Shown here piece by piece: positions 24,135 through 33,815 of a stretch of 39,325 nucleotides of DNA. Every line of letters starts with the position of its first letter. The stretch's first letter is position 1. Source of the stretch: Paludibacter sp. (GTDB lineage Bacteria; Bacteroidota; Bacteroidia; Bacteroidales; Paludibacteraceae); NCBI GenBank assembly GCA_010365115.1, contig JAAFGX010000033.1, positions 1 to 39,325 on the forward strand, in the 5' to 3' direction. The notes below the pieces were generated by a model. That model did not search any database. It worked only from the letters and a program-made list of their open reading frames with translations, and had not been told where the DNA came from. Position numbers and translations under genes: made by a program.

Positions 24135-27100
24135 TTAAAATCTGAATACAGTCTTACAATTTCTACTCATCGTTACTAACTCTAAATTATCTTCGCAGTA
24201 TACGTGATTTTTTCCAATATCAAATTCTGTAATACTTTCAGTGTAGAAACTTAAAAGGTCTTTGACACATTCAAAGAAATTATCTCCATCTATTTCTTGT
24301 AAATCAACACGCATATATTCATCGTAAATTGTAATTTTTCGTTTATATTCAACATTTCCGAAATAAATTAACCCAAAAGTTCCAATTGTAGCATTTAATC
24401 GATTACTAATAGTGAAATTATTGTTCAATAAATCACTACGATAATTTTCGGTAATTAGGTTCCAATTTTGAGTATCCCAAACGTGAAAAAGTTTCATTTT
24501 TTCAGCGTTGGTCAAGGCTATTTTGGCAAAGAAATTTTTGTAAAAGGTATTTAAAAAACCTTCTTTGTTAAGATGTTCGTACAATAAATTCGCAGTACGT
24601 TTCCCTTGGTCAATTCCTTTTTTTACAATACCTAATCCTCCTAATTTTAGTTCAATAGGATATAGATGCATCAATAATTGGCCTTCAAATTGCTCCAATC
24701 CTATAAATAACAAATCATCACTAAACGAACCAATAGCACCTAGATTTTTAGTGGAGAATAAAACTTCTCCCATATTCAACCCGGCATTACCAGAAACTCT
24801 TAATATTTCTTCTAAGGATATTGGAATCCAAATAATATTAGGATGATGTAAAAAAGTCAATGAGGATTTTATACCTGACAAAAGACTTAGTTTCTCTCTT
24901 GGAAATTGACTGTGCTGTCTGATTAATTTCAGTAGCCAATCTCCATTGATGGCATTGAAAAAATTAATAATATTTATAGTATCAGTTGCAGCATCAAATT
25001 GTACTTTATGTTTTTCTAAAAACTCTTTAACAACAAACTCATATTGGCTCGTTTTTCGGCTAACAGTAATGGCGTCATAACCATTGGAGTTATTGTATTG
25101 ATCACTATAATGAATGATAACTAAATCCTTGTTCTCTTTAAAAAAGTCCAAATCAACCTTGGGATCTATATAAGTGACCCATTGTGAGTCATTGTACAAT
25201 TTTTCTAATTGTTTTTTAACATCATAGTCAATAGTGGTACAAATGGCATTGTTTTTCCCGTAAGGGTGGTTGTTAGAAGCAACTCGAACAAAGGCATTAA
25301 ATAAACAAGAAAGTTTTGTTAATTCATTGGGGGGGTCAGGTAAATCTAAAGTTCCAAAACCTGTTCTATAATTTTCATGTCCAGGGGTTGAAGTAACATC
25401 AGCCATTAATCCATTAAAAGAAATACCCGTTTTCACCAAACTCATTTCATCATAAGAAGGTTCCGTTTTAGTTACGTCAAACTGATAAAAAGTGATATGA
25501 GCATACTCGTAATTCTCTAATTTTTTAGGTTGACTTTTTGAATAAAACTTTACTCTTTCCAGAAAAATGTTTAAAAGGTCTTCCTTTCCAAAATTTTTCG
25601 TTTTCAATTCAATTTTTAAATGTTTTTCTATATCGTCAACTCTTTCATAAAAAGTAAGCTCTTCAAATTTGGTAAGTATTTTATCTGAACCGTAAATACT
25701 TACTTCAATAGGTAATAAATCAGACAATCGTTTTGTCAAATTAAAGTTCAAATATTTTCTATAATATTCAAAAATTCCTTCAACAACTTCTTTACAATCG
25801 CCAAGATTAATTACATTTATTTTTATAGGAGATTTTTTTGACTGGTCAAATAAGAATTCAAAATTTGTTGTAAAATTCTTAATTTTATCAGTAACTAAAT
25901 TAGACACAAAGCTCTTAGGGACCGCCTGTTTTGAATTCAAATACACAGTATAATACAGCCATTCAGGTGAATGACTTGATTCTATTGGGATATAAATTTC
26001 ATTTGGCTTTCCTTCAATGTATGGAATTAAGTTATAAGGACTTAATCTTTTTAAAATAGCATTATAAACGTCTTCATTTTTTAAATCATCATTTAATTGC
26101 AGTTGATAAGCTACATTAAGAGGATGTAATGGACTAAACTTAATTTTCTCTTCTCCATCACGCTCTTTAACGACTCCTAACCACAAAAGGTTTTTTTGCT
26201 TAATGGTTAATGGTTTACTTTCTTCTAATTCTTCTAATTGCTTTATAAAGCAGCTAACATAGTCTAAAGAAATTTGAGTCAATTCTTCATTCATGTAAAC
26301 TAAACTAGGCTGTGTTTTTTTACTTTTATAGTAGGATCTTAATTTGTCAAAAGCTACTTTTATTTCGTCATTTAGCGCTAATTCATTGTTGTATATAGAA
26401 TTCTCGTTTCCTAATAACCAAGAATATCCTTCAGAATAAATAATCTGCTCTTCTTGAATTAAGTTATTTCTAAATTCCCCACTAACAGTTTTTTCATTAT
26501 TTTTAAACAATAATTTAATGACACTGCCCTCTTTAATATATTTAAAATCTTGAGCATTGACCCTCTTGTCTTTCCATACCTCAATACCTGAAATTGGTTT
26601 AAGAGCCTCAAAGTCTGTTTTTATAGCGATCGGAACTATTACATCAAATAAATTTATTTTAAAATGAATTAGATCTTCTTGAGCCAATTCATTATCAAAA
26701 CCCAAAATTAATTTTTGATTTTCGAAAATCTTAAACGTTGTATCTAAACTTAAAATATCCTGAACGGGTATTTCTCCCTCAGGATTAAAGACTAAAGATT
26801 GGCTGTCCTTTATTTGTAAATAAGATGATTTATTCACGTTCAGCTGAAAATTTCCTTCAAATTGGGAAATAACTGTCGACTTAAAAGGTAAATGCAAGAT
26901 TTTAATTACATATTTTTTGTCAGTTTCAACATCACGATATTCTATTAAACTAAATAAATTATCAGCATCAAACTCAGTAAATTCAATGATAATATTATAT
27001 CCACTATTACTAACAGTAATATTTTTGGAACCTAGCTTAACATTAAGCCCTTCTTTTTTTATAAATTGATCATATTTTACATTTATTCTAAAAGGGAGTA

Positions 27101-28088
27101 CTAACGATGGATTAAAAACAATTAAATTTACGTTTCTTTTCTTTGAAACTGAATCGCCATCAGTTTTGTACCATGTTGTTTGAAGTAAATTATCTCCTTC
27201 AAGAGATTGAAAAACTGGAGGTTTTTTGTCTTTCTCCTTATCCATCCATTTTACGAGTTCAGAATAGTCAAATTCATGCCAATCTTCTTTGATAACTCTA
27301 GAAAGTGCTGAACTTGGCAAATCTTGTTCTAAATCAGAAGCTGGATTGCCATTCAAAAATATATTTTCAAATTTATCATAAAGAACAAAGTTACTGCTCA
27401 GATCTTTAGTTAAATCTCCATGTTTACTACTTAATTCTTCTTGCGGAAAAAGCCCTAAAAACCTATAATCTTTTGAACTTATAAACCCTTTTACTACAGA
27501 GTTTATAACTTGTTCGTAATCAAAAATAGAGTTGTTATCTTCAACAACACTTTTTGTTTTTCTATCTAATACAGCTTTCAATATTTGCTTTTCATGCTTT
27601 TTTAAAGTTGAGCTATTTTCAATATCTTGTTGTATTTGATTTTTAAACCTAGAATAATGCAATGGCATTCCTTCTTTGATCAAGCTGCCGCTACCACCTA
27701 ACAAACTATCTAACTTTCCACTAAATAAAATTAAAATAGCAGTCCCTTCAAAAATTTCATTTTGATCAGCTACTTTATTTCTCAGCATGGTAAAATAGTC
27801 TTCTGAAGCAAATGCACTAGATGCAATAATTACTTTAGTACCATCAATTACTATGCAAAAAGTTGTGTAAGCTTCGCCTCCTTCTGGATGAATATAAGAG
27901 AATTGTTCAATTGCTACTTTTGAATTATGCTCCAAAGATTCATATAGAAATTCAATATTTTCTTTGTCCTCAAGATAAAGGTTGAATCGATCTCCAGGTT
28001 GAATTTTCTGAGATGTAAAATATCCGATTATTAAATTCGAAACGTATTTATATAGTTGACTTGACGTATTGTGCATCTCCGCTATCAC
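24135..28088 (-). CDS. dptH: Phosphorothioation-dependent restriction protein DptH
   Basis: The 1317-aa protein is the largest subunit of the Dpt/Dnd restriction module, recognised by position after DptF and DptG and by its general make-up. Near residues 1123-1162, SDDLLFIGL...YPIELKLGG...GIDQG has the D...ExK...Q spacing of a PD-(D/E)xK nuclease core (Asp1124/1125, Glu1146, Lys1148). I see no GxxGxGK(S/T) Walker A anywhere, although DptH-type proteins are often described with a HerA-like ATPase part, so the C-terminus may be short. The last ~45 residues resemble an internal piece of DptG (finding). It starts at 28088, overlapping dptG by 41 bases; Met at 28076 is an alternative start. Confidence 0.82.
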   Translation of the reverse strand: MIAEMHNTSSQLYKYVSNLIIGYFTSQKIQPGDRFNLYLEDKENIEFLYESLEHNSKVAIEQFSYIHPEGGEAYTTFCIVIDGTKVIIASSAFASEDYFTMLRNKVADQNEIFEGTAILILFSGKLDSLLGGSGSLIKEGMPLHYSRFKNQIQQDIENSSTLKKHEKQILKAVLDRKTKSVVEDNNSIFDYEQVINSVVKGFISSKDYRFLGLFPQEELSSKHGDLTKDLSSNFVLYDKFENIFLNGNPASDLEQDLPSSALSRVIKEDWHEFDYSELVKWMDKEKDKKPPVFQSLEGDNLLQTTWYKTDGDSVSKKRNVNLIVFNPSLVLPFRINVKYDQFIKKEGLNVKLGSKNITVSNSGYNIIIEFTEFDADNLFSLIEYRDVETDKKYVIKILHLPFKSTVISQFEGNFQLNVNKSSYLQIKDSQSLVFNPEGEIPVQDILSLDTTFKIFENQKLILGFDNELAQEDLIHFKINLFDVIVPIAIKTDFEALKPISGIEVWKDKRVNAQDFKYIKEGSVIKLLFKNNEKTVSGEFRNNLIQEEQIIYSEGYSWLLGNENSIYNNELALNDEIKVAFDKLRSYYKSKKTQPSLVYMNEELTQISLDYVSCFIKQLEELEESKPLTIKQKNLLWLGVVKERDGEEKIKFSPLHPLNVAYQLQLNDDLKNEDVYNAILKRLSPYNLIPYIEGKPNEIYIPIESSHSPEWLYYTVYLNSKQAVPKSFVSNLVTDKIKNFTTNFEFLFDQSKKSPIKINVINLGDCKEVVEGIFEYYRKYLNFNLTKRLSDLLPIEVSIYGSDKILTKFEELTFYERVDDIEKHLKIELKTKNFGKEDLLNIFLERVKFYSKSQPKKLENYEYAHITFYQFDVTKTEPSYDEMSLVKTGISFNGLMADVTSTPGHENYRTGFGTLDLPDPPNELTKLSCLFNAFVRVASNNHPYGKNNAICTTIDYDVKKQLEKLYNDSQWVTYIDPKVDLDFFKENKDLVIIHYSDQYNNSNGYDAITVSRKTSQYEFVVKEFLEKHKVQFDAATDTINIINFFNAINGDWLLKLIRQHSQFPREKLSLLSGIKSSLTFLHHPNIIWIPISLEEILRVSGNAGLNMGEVLFSTKNLGAIGSFSDDLLFIGLEQFEGQLLMHLYPIELKLGGLGIVKKGIDQGKRTANLLYEHLNKEGFLNTFYKNFFAKIALTNAEKMKLFHVWDTQNWNLITENYRSDLLNNNFTISNRLNATIGTFGLIYFGNVEYKRKITIYDEYMRVDLQEIDGDNFFECVKDLLSFYTESITEFDIGKNHVYCEDNLELVTMSRNCKTVFRF

Positions 28089-29520
28089 TTTTTTTCTCTA
28101 TTAAATTAATTTTTTCAAACAATTTGGTAATCTCTAGTTTTGTCGTTTCATCAAAGACAATTCCCCTATCTTTAAGTTTATCCCATAAAGTTTTTAGTCT
28201 TATTTTATCTTCAGATCCAATACAAATTCTAGTTAGAAACAATAAAAGTTCTTGGGACAAAATAGTTGTATTCCCTAATCTACCTCTGTTTTTAGTATAG
28301 TTTACTTTACCAAACTGGGAGTACCATTTTGAATAATCATTATATGGTTTACTTCTGGAAGAGTTTTCAAATTGATATTTAATTTTAAACCACAACGAAT
28401 AAATATCTTTAAGAACTTTAACTTCAAATTTTCCATAAATTAAATCGAGATTTAAAAGCCGTTCACAATCTTCCCAGTTTTTTCCAGTATCAAAAACAGT
28501 AATACTTTCAGAATAAAAAGTGATTAATTCACACAAACAATCTTCGAATTTTTCTTTTTCTTCTGGATTCAAGTCATTGTAAATAAGCACTATATTTTGA
28601 TAATCTCCAATAGGTTTTCCATCCACATGGATATAGTTTAGTAATTCTATAGTGTTTACGTGAGCAAAAATAGATTCTGAATAACTATTTAATTTCTTCC
28701 AACTAATTGTATGACTTGACAATCTGTTTTCTGAGAGTGTTTCCCAATCCATTGTATAATAAACAGGCTTTATTTTTGTAACTGTAGAACCAAAGTCATT
28801 AAAACGAAGAACCATCTGACTTAAATAATGGAAATAGTAATATTTAAAAAAATCCTCAACATGTTTTAAAAGAAAAGAATTATTAGTTTTTAAAAAAGCA
28901 AAGTCTTCTATGAATTGTACTTTTAGTTCTGGTAATAAATTGTTGTAAGATGATCCCTTTGATTTAGATGCTGCATCGGGTAATTCGGGTAAACATTGAA
29001 TAATTAATTGATGTAATAAGTTTTCTTTGCTTACATCTTCATTAAAACTATTTTGATTAAAATCATCAGTTAAAAACAAATCAAAAATAAACTTAGAAAC
29101 CTCTTTTATAGCATTATTAGAATTAATAAAATTCATATAAGATAGTGTCTTAATATTGAATTTTGTTAGCCCATGTTCTTCATCAAAGAAAAGATTGGTA
29201 AGCATATTTTTAAACTCTTCAATATTTTCAGTTTCAACTTTATCAATAGCATTTTTTAGGATAGTTTCTTTAAGTTCAATCTTAAACGAACCATCAGTAT
29301 TTTTTAATTCAACTTGTGTCTTAGCATTAAAAACTCTAAACAACTCACCTATAACGCCATGAAAAGATTTGAAATCATCACTAAAAGTATCTCCGCTAGG
29401 ATTAGTTTTAAATGGCAATAGCTTTATCTGATTACCAGTGACATGACTAAAGGTTTTGTTTTTAAAATATCTTTTTTCAAGGCTATTTGCTCCGGTTTTA
29501 TATAACTCAATTTCCATCAT
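28048..29520 (-). CDS. dptG: Phosphorothioation-dependent restriction protein DptG
   Basis: The 490-aa protein opens KNKTFSHVTGNQIKLLPFKT near residue 20, the hallmark N-terminus of DptG, followed by a mostly helical protein without recognisable catalytic motifs. The family acts with DptF and DptH to restrict DNA lacking phosphorothioate. It overlaps dptF by 4 bases (ATGA) and dptH by 41 bases, so the three are translated as a unit. A segment near residues 323-360 (ITFYSESITVFDTGKNWEDC) recurs at the DptH C-terminus. Confidence 0.86.
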   Translation of the reverse strand: MMEIELYKTGANSLEKRYFKNKTFSHVTGNQIKLLPFKTNPSGDTFSDDFKSFHGVIGELFRVFNAKTQVELKNTDGSFKIELKETILKNAIDKVETENIEEFKNMLTNLFFDEEHGLTKFNIKTLSYMNFINSNNAIKEVSKFIFDLFLTDDFNQNSFNEDVSKENLLHQLIIQCLPELPDAASKSKGSSYNNLLPELKVQFIEDFAFLKTNNSFLLKHVEDFFKYYYFHYLSQMVLRFNDFGSTVTKIKPVYYTMDWETLSENRLSSHTISWKKLNSYSESIFAHVNTIELLNYIHVDGKPIGDYQNIVLIYNDLNPEEKEKFEDCLCELITFYSESITVFDTGKNWEDCERLLNLDLIYGKFEVKVLKDIYSLWFKIKYQFENSSRSKPYNDYSKWYSQFGKVNYTKNRGRLGNTTILSQELLLFLTRICIGSEDKIRLKTLWDKLKDRGIVFDETTKLEITKLFEKINLIEKKSDSGDAQYVKSTI

Positions 29521-31259
29521 ATAACTTGAAATTTGTACCCACTAAACGGGTCTTTTGAAAACTTATAATCAACTGCTTTGCCAACATTCACTTCATCGAT
29601 GTATAAGGCTGCTTTATTATTGTTTTGATTAATTAATATATTTATGGTATTGACAAAATATACATAATTGTTATTGTCCTTTTTATTAGGTCTATATCCT
29701 TTCGATATCATTTTTAGTATTTTAAACAAACTAAAATCTACATGGATTTTCAATGAATCTTTCTCATTATTTATTTTAAAGGATAATGAAAACTCTTGCG
29801 TGAATTTATGAATGAATGTGTCTTTTTTTTCGCCTAGTTTTTTTACATCAGGGATAACTTCAAAATCTTTAAAAACCCTAAATTGAGTTTGTTTTTTTCC
29901 AACATTGATAATAACTTTATCATCAGTTTTTGGGTCACCATTCCAATTCCTCGCTGCATTTTCAACAAGCCCATATATTTTCTTTATGTAAATAGGATTA
30001 TGATTATTATAGTGATAAAGCCAAACTAAATATTCATCAAAATCTGCATCTTTCAAATAATCATCTTCGGAGTAATTACTAAAATAATTTAACCTCATAA
30101 AAAAACGAGAAAAATCAGCTTTTGAAATGATAGTAGTATTAAGTTTTGATTCAATTTTTTCCAAATAACTTTTCTCAATATATTTTGAAAAAATATCTAG
30201 AGCATTCTCCGCATTTATCAATCTCAGTAAAATGTCATCAGTTGTTGCAGATCTATTAGTACAAGGATCTAGACTTTCAATTTTTTCAAACAAACTAGAA
30301 AGTTCGGGATGCTCAAATAAATAATTAGGAATCAAGTTAGAAATGTATTTAGAACCAGACATCTTTTCGATTGTTTTGACATAATCGGCTTCATTAATCA
30401 TAGAAAGATCAATCGGAACAATGATATCATGAACAAAATTGAGTAAGGTTCTAAGGGATACAATTTCTTTACTTTTAATTATTGCTTTAACAATAAGTTG
30501 TGCGACTATAGTTCTATTATTCTCATTAAAAAGAAATTCATAATTGTATTGTATAGGACAATAGGTCTTATCTTGATTAATGCTTTTATAATCTAAGTAG
30601 GCTTTATGAATAGAGTTAGCTTTATTATTAGCAACTATCTTTTCCAGTAGAGTAGAAATAATTTTGGATACTGACCCATGATCAGTTAAGGAGTACATGT
30701 GGTAATCTGTAAAGTTAACGTGATGAAAATTACTTTTAATATTATATTCATCATTATGAATCAAATCAGCATCTAATATTTTCGTCTGTGAGATATATTC
30801 GTTTAAAATTTTAAATTCATCTTTATATTCTTCAATAAACTTACTTAACGTTCCAAGATTTATTGCTAGTATAATTTTGTCTTTTGATGTAACTATATTT
30901 TCATCAGTAAACCCCTGTAGTAATTTATAAAGAGTCTCATTAGAAGATTCATTAGGATTATGAGATTCTGTAGCATCATTATGAATGATAAATCTAGATT
31001 TTAAAAAATCCAATTCATCATGTAAATGAGATAAAATATGTGATTTTCCATCGCCAACATTACCACATACTAGTAATAGTTGTGCTTTTTCACTTTCATT
31101 AGCTTTAGTAATGATGTTTTTTAATTTTTTTTCAACATCTCGCTCTATGTGTAAATACTTTTTAAATCCATTTAAATTTGAATAAGTACCCTGTGCGACT
31201 GCATATTTTGATGATTCTCTTAGTTTTTTTAACTCTTCCAGTAATGGGTTTGTAGTCAT
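29517..31259 (-). CDS. dptF: Phosphorothioation-dependent restriction protein DptF
   Basis: The 580-aa P-loop ATPase opens LNGFKKYLHIERDVEKKLKN (about 29-48), followed by LLLVCGNVGDGKSHILSHL with Walker A GNVGDGKS at 66-73, the standard N-terminus of DptF. DptF is the ATPase of the DptFGH (DndFGH) restriction complex. It is the first dpt gene, 15 bases after the XRE regulator, and probably transcribed with it. The frame is complete. Confidence 0.9.
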   Translation of the reverse strand: MTTNPLLEELKKLRESSKYAVAQGTYSNLNGFKKYLHIERDVEKKLKNIITKANESEKAQLLLVCGNVGDGKSHILSHLHDELDFLKSRFIIHNDATESHNPNESSNETLYKLLQGFTDENIVTSKDKIILAINLGTLSKFIEEYKDEFKILNEYISQTKILDADLIHNDEYNIKSNFHHVNFTDYHMYSLTDHGSVSKIISTLLEKIVANNKANSIHKAYLDYKSINQDKTYCPIQYNYEFLFNENNRTIVAQLIVKAIIKSKEIVSLRTLLNFVHDIIVPIDLSMINEADYVKTIEKMSGSKYISNLIPNYLFEHPELSSLFEKIESLDPCTNRSATTDDILLRLINAENALDIFSKYIEKSYLEKIESKLNTTIISKADFSRFFMRLNYFSNYSEDDYLKDADFDEYLVWLYHYNNHNPIYIKKIYGLVENAARNWNGDPKTDDKVIINVGKKQTQFRVFKDFEVIPDVKKLGEKKDTFIHKFTQEFSLSFKINNEKDSLKIHVDFSLFKILKMISKGYRPNKKDNNNYVYFVNTINILINQNNNKAALYIDEVNVGKAVDYKFSKDPFSGYKFQVI

Positions 31260-31274
31260 TCGCTATAATTATTT

Positions 31275-31487
31275 TTAGAGTTGATTTAAAAGTTCAGAGA
31301 TAGTTATGTTAAAAGCTTTTGCGATTTTTTCAACCACCATCAAGGATACATTCCTTTTTCCAGCTTCAATACCAGGAATATAAGTTCTATCTAAATCAGA
31401 TATCTCTGCTAACTTTTCTTGAGAATAACCATTAGTCAACCGTAATTCTTTAACACGCTGTCCGAATTTTACCTTAATATCTTCCAT
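31275..31487 (-). CDS. XRE-family regulator 1, first gene of the dpt operon
   Basis: The protein is 70 aa from the ATG at 31487 (MEDIKVKFGQRVKELRLTNG); an in-frame ATG at 31514 would add 9 residues but overlaps the operator-like repeats. It is a single Cro/C1 HTH: YSQEKLAEISDLDRTYIPGI, EAGKRNVSLMVVEKIAKAFN. Located 15 bases upstream of dptF, it probably represses the operon through the repeats at 31508-31533. Confidence 0.88.
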   Translation of the reverse strand: MEDIKVKFGQRVKELRLTNGYSQEKLAEISDLDRTYIPGIEAGKRNVSLMVVEKIAKAFNITISELLNQL

Positions 31488-31507
31488 AATACGAAGATGT
31501 ACTTTAG

Positions 31508-31533
31508 TAGACAATTGTACAATAGACGATTGT
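31508..31533. promoter_or_regulatory. Direct-repeat operator upstream of XRE regulator 1
   Basis: TAGACAATTGT (31508-31518) and TAGACGATTGT (31523-31533) are direct repeats with a 15-base period. The first overlaps the palindrome ATTGTACAAT. The position immediately before the regulator gene suggests an autoregulatory operator. The rest of the divergent intergenic region, to 31915, holds no gene; a weak hairpin (GAATACT/AGTATTC) is at 31697-31721. Confidence 0.55.
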
Positions 31534-31915
31534 CGACTTGATAAGTTTTATGTTGTCGAAAAGTTTTTATTATGATATATAATCTTACAGATTTTTTATT
31601 GGATGATAAATTATTATCTTCATATTTAAATGATATGTATTACCTATTAAGGTAAATAATATTTTAAAAACCGAGTTAAATTATTTCACCTGCAATGAAT
31701 ACTCGTCTCGTTCAAGTATTCCTACGTAAGTAAAAATTTGTTCTCTTTAAAGTTGGATGGGCGGACATCCTAGCGAAAGGAAAAGCTAAGAATAAAAGTC
31801 TTACTTTTAAATTATTAAAAAACATTCGAAAAAAATACATAAAATCTATAATAATGATTTGGAGAATTCAATAAAAAAATACATCTTTAAAAATACCAAT
31901 ACTTAAAAATAATCA

Positions 31916-33634
31916 ATGCAACTATACGACAATAAATACTCTTTCATCAAAGACCTTGGAAGCGGTGGTTTTGGCAAGGTGTTTTTGGCTAAAGAAAAAG
32001 TATCAAATCGCTACGTTGCGATCAAGCAATTAATAAACACCAATCGATCAGAACAGGAAGATATAATTCACGAAATTGAAATAATATCAAGGTTTGATAA
32101 TCCACATATTGTAAACTACTACCATCATTTTTGGGAGGAGGAAATTTTATTCCTAGTAATGGAGTTCTGCTCTGGAGGAAGTCTTAGGGATAAGATTTCA
32201 AGTAAGGAAGTTAATGATGCACAAGCAGTAGAGTGGATCCAAACATTGGCTGCTTCATTAAGAATTATTCATAATAGAGGTATAATTCACCACGATATAA
32301 AACCAGACAATATTGTTTTTTCTCAAAACGGAACCATTAAAATCGCAGACTTTGGGGTTGCAAATAAAGACATTGGTACGAGAGCATATATGAGTCCAGA
32401 AGCGTTTCAATGGGATATAGACAGCACAAAGGATCCTAGAATTGATATTTATGCTTTAGGAGTTACTATGATGGAGTTACTTACACATCAAAATCCTTTC
32501 TTCAGTTTATCTAGAGAGGAAATAATTGAAAAACATCAAACAGCAGATTTTCCGATCCAAAAATTGCCCAATTGGCAACAGGAGATCATTCTAAAAGCCA
32601 TCAACAAAGTGCCCGAATTAAGGTTCCAGTTTATGGTAGAATTGGAAGAGGCCTTGAAAGCAAAAGCAGTTCCTATAATTTTCAAAAAAGACAATCTAAA
32701 AGCAGCAGAATTAATTGAACTGGCAGACAAAGCATTAAAAACAAACAAGTGGCGTAATGCGGCTAAATATTTGGAGTTAGCTAATACAAGATATCCAAAT
32801 AACGTTATTGTTTTACAGGCATTAGGCAAGTATAATTTAAGAATTCAAAAAATAGAAACTGCCAAGAAATTTTATGAAAAAGCATTAAAGCTAAACTCAA
32901 GATTAGATGTCCAAAAAGATTTAGGTTGGATAAATTTAGAAAACAAAAAATACCCAATAGCCATAGGATTATTATCAGACCATTTGCATAGAAACCCTGC
33001 CGACTACGAAGCTTACAATTTATTAATTAGATGCTATTACGAAACCAACAGATACGAAACTGCAATGGAATTAGCCAAAATGCTGATGGAAACAAGTACA
33101 GCATTTCCTTGTTTTGGAAACAATTACTTTATTGCCCATGCAATGCTCAGTAATGGGAACAACATAGCACCACAATCCATTTTAGAAGACAGGAACAATC
33201 CGTTTATTGAATACAATTATTCAGTACTGACAGAAGAAAGTTTAAGTCATAATTATGGTAAAACCCCAACTTTAAAATCTAAATTACTTTTCATGGATTT
33301 TCATTTCAACTCTATGAAACCAAACACAATAACCTTTTTAGAAAGTAGTAATAAAAATAAGCACCCAGAATCCATTTCAAAGCCTATCATTAAATTTGGT
33401 CGATCGAACTATACTACAAATGATATTGAAGTCTCTGGTGGTACTGCAGTAAGTCGAAGACATTGTGTACTAATTAATAGTAAAGACAATGTTTGGCTAT
33501 ACGATTTAGAAAGTACAGGAACGCATCTTAATGATGAAAAAATAACTGGCAAATTCCCACTAATTGGCTTCAACAAACTAACAATAGCTAATGTTGATTT
33601 CAATCTTACAACTGATAAAAGTAAGCTGTTATAA
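31916..33634 (+). CDS. Ser/Thr protein kinase with TPR and FHA domains
   Basis: The 572-aa protein has a kinase domain at about 5-255: glycine loop GSGGFGKV (15-22), YVAIKQL (Lys), IIHHDIKPDN with catalytic Asp127, DFG Asp145, and GTRAYMSPEA. The residue before the catalytic Asp is His rather than Arg (HHD), a non-RD kinase. Residues ~265-390 form TPR-like helical repeats (AAKYLELANTRYPNNVIVLQ, AKKFYEKALKLN). The C-terminus (about 480-565) is an FHA domain: IKFGRS, SRRHCVLI, LYDLESTGTHLND, which binds phosphothreonine. No membrane segment, so cytosolic. It diverges from the dpt operon. Confidence 0.93.
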   Translation: MQLYDNKYSFIKDLGSGGFGKVFLAKEKVSNRYVAIKQLINTNRSEQEDIIHEIEIISRFDNPHIVNYYHHFWEEEILFLVMEFCSGGSLRDKISSKEVNDAQAVEWIQTLAASLRIIHNRGIIHHDIKPDNIVFSQNGTIKIADFGVANKDIGTRAYMSPEAFQWDIDSTKDPRIDIYALGVTMMELLTHQNPFFSLSREEIIEKHQTADFPIQKLPNWQQEIILKAINKVPELRFQFMVELEEALKAKAVPIIFKKDNLKAAELIELADKALKTNKWRNAAKYLELANTRYPNNVIVLQALGKYNLRIQKIETAKKFYEKALKLNSRLDVQKDLGWINLENKKYPIAIGLLSDHLHRNPADYEAYNLLIRCYYETNRYETAMELAKMLMETSTAFPCFGNNYFIAHAMLSNGNNIAPQSILEDRNNPFIEYNYSVLTEESLSHNYGKTPTLKSKLLFMDFHFNSMKPNTITFLESSNKNKHPESISKPIIKFGRSNYTTNDIEVSGGTAVSRRHCVLINSKDNVWLYDLESTGTHLNDEKITGKFPLIGFNKLTIANVDFNLTTDKSKLL

Positions 33635-33815
33635 AAATTAGATACCTCCATAATCTAGATGCTACTTCCAGAGAACTAATCAAATACACATTCGCATATT
33701 AAAATTAGTATAATAAGCGCGATATTAGTAGTTTATAATTGTTTGATTACGTGAATTAACACCCGTTTGAGCATTTATTAACAAATAGTTTTAAAAAAAT
33801 CACTAGTTTTATATT

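Noticed and set aside
24565..24846. 93-codon frame on the opposite strand of dptH
   Set aside because: It lies fully inside a clear large gene and shows no recognisable motif; a shadow frame.
31534..31915. Small RNA or toxin gene in the dpt/kinase divergent region
   Set aside because: Only a weak 7-bp hairpin and no convincing frame or promoter was found.
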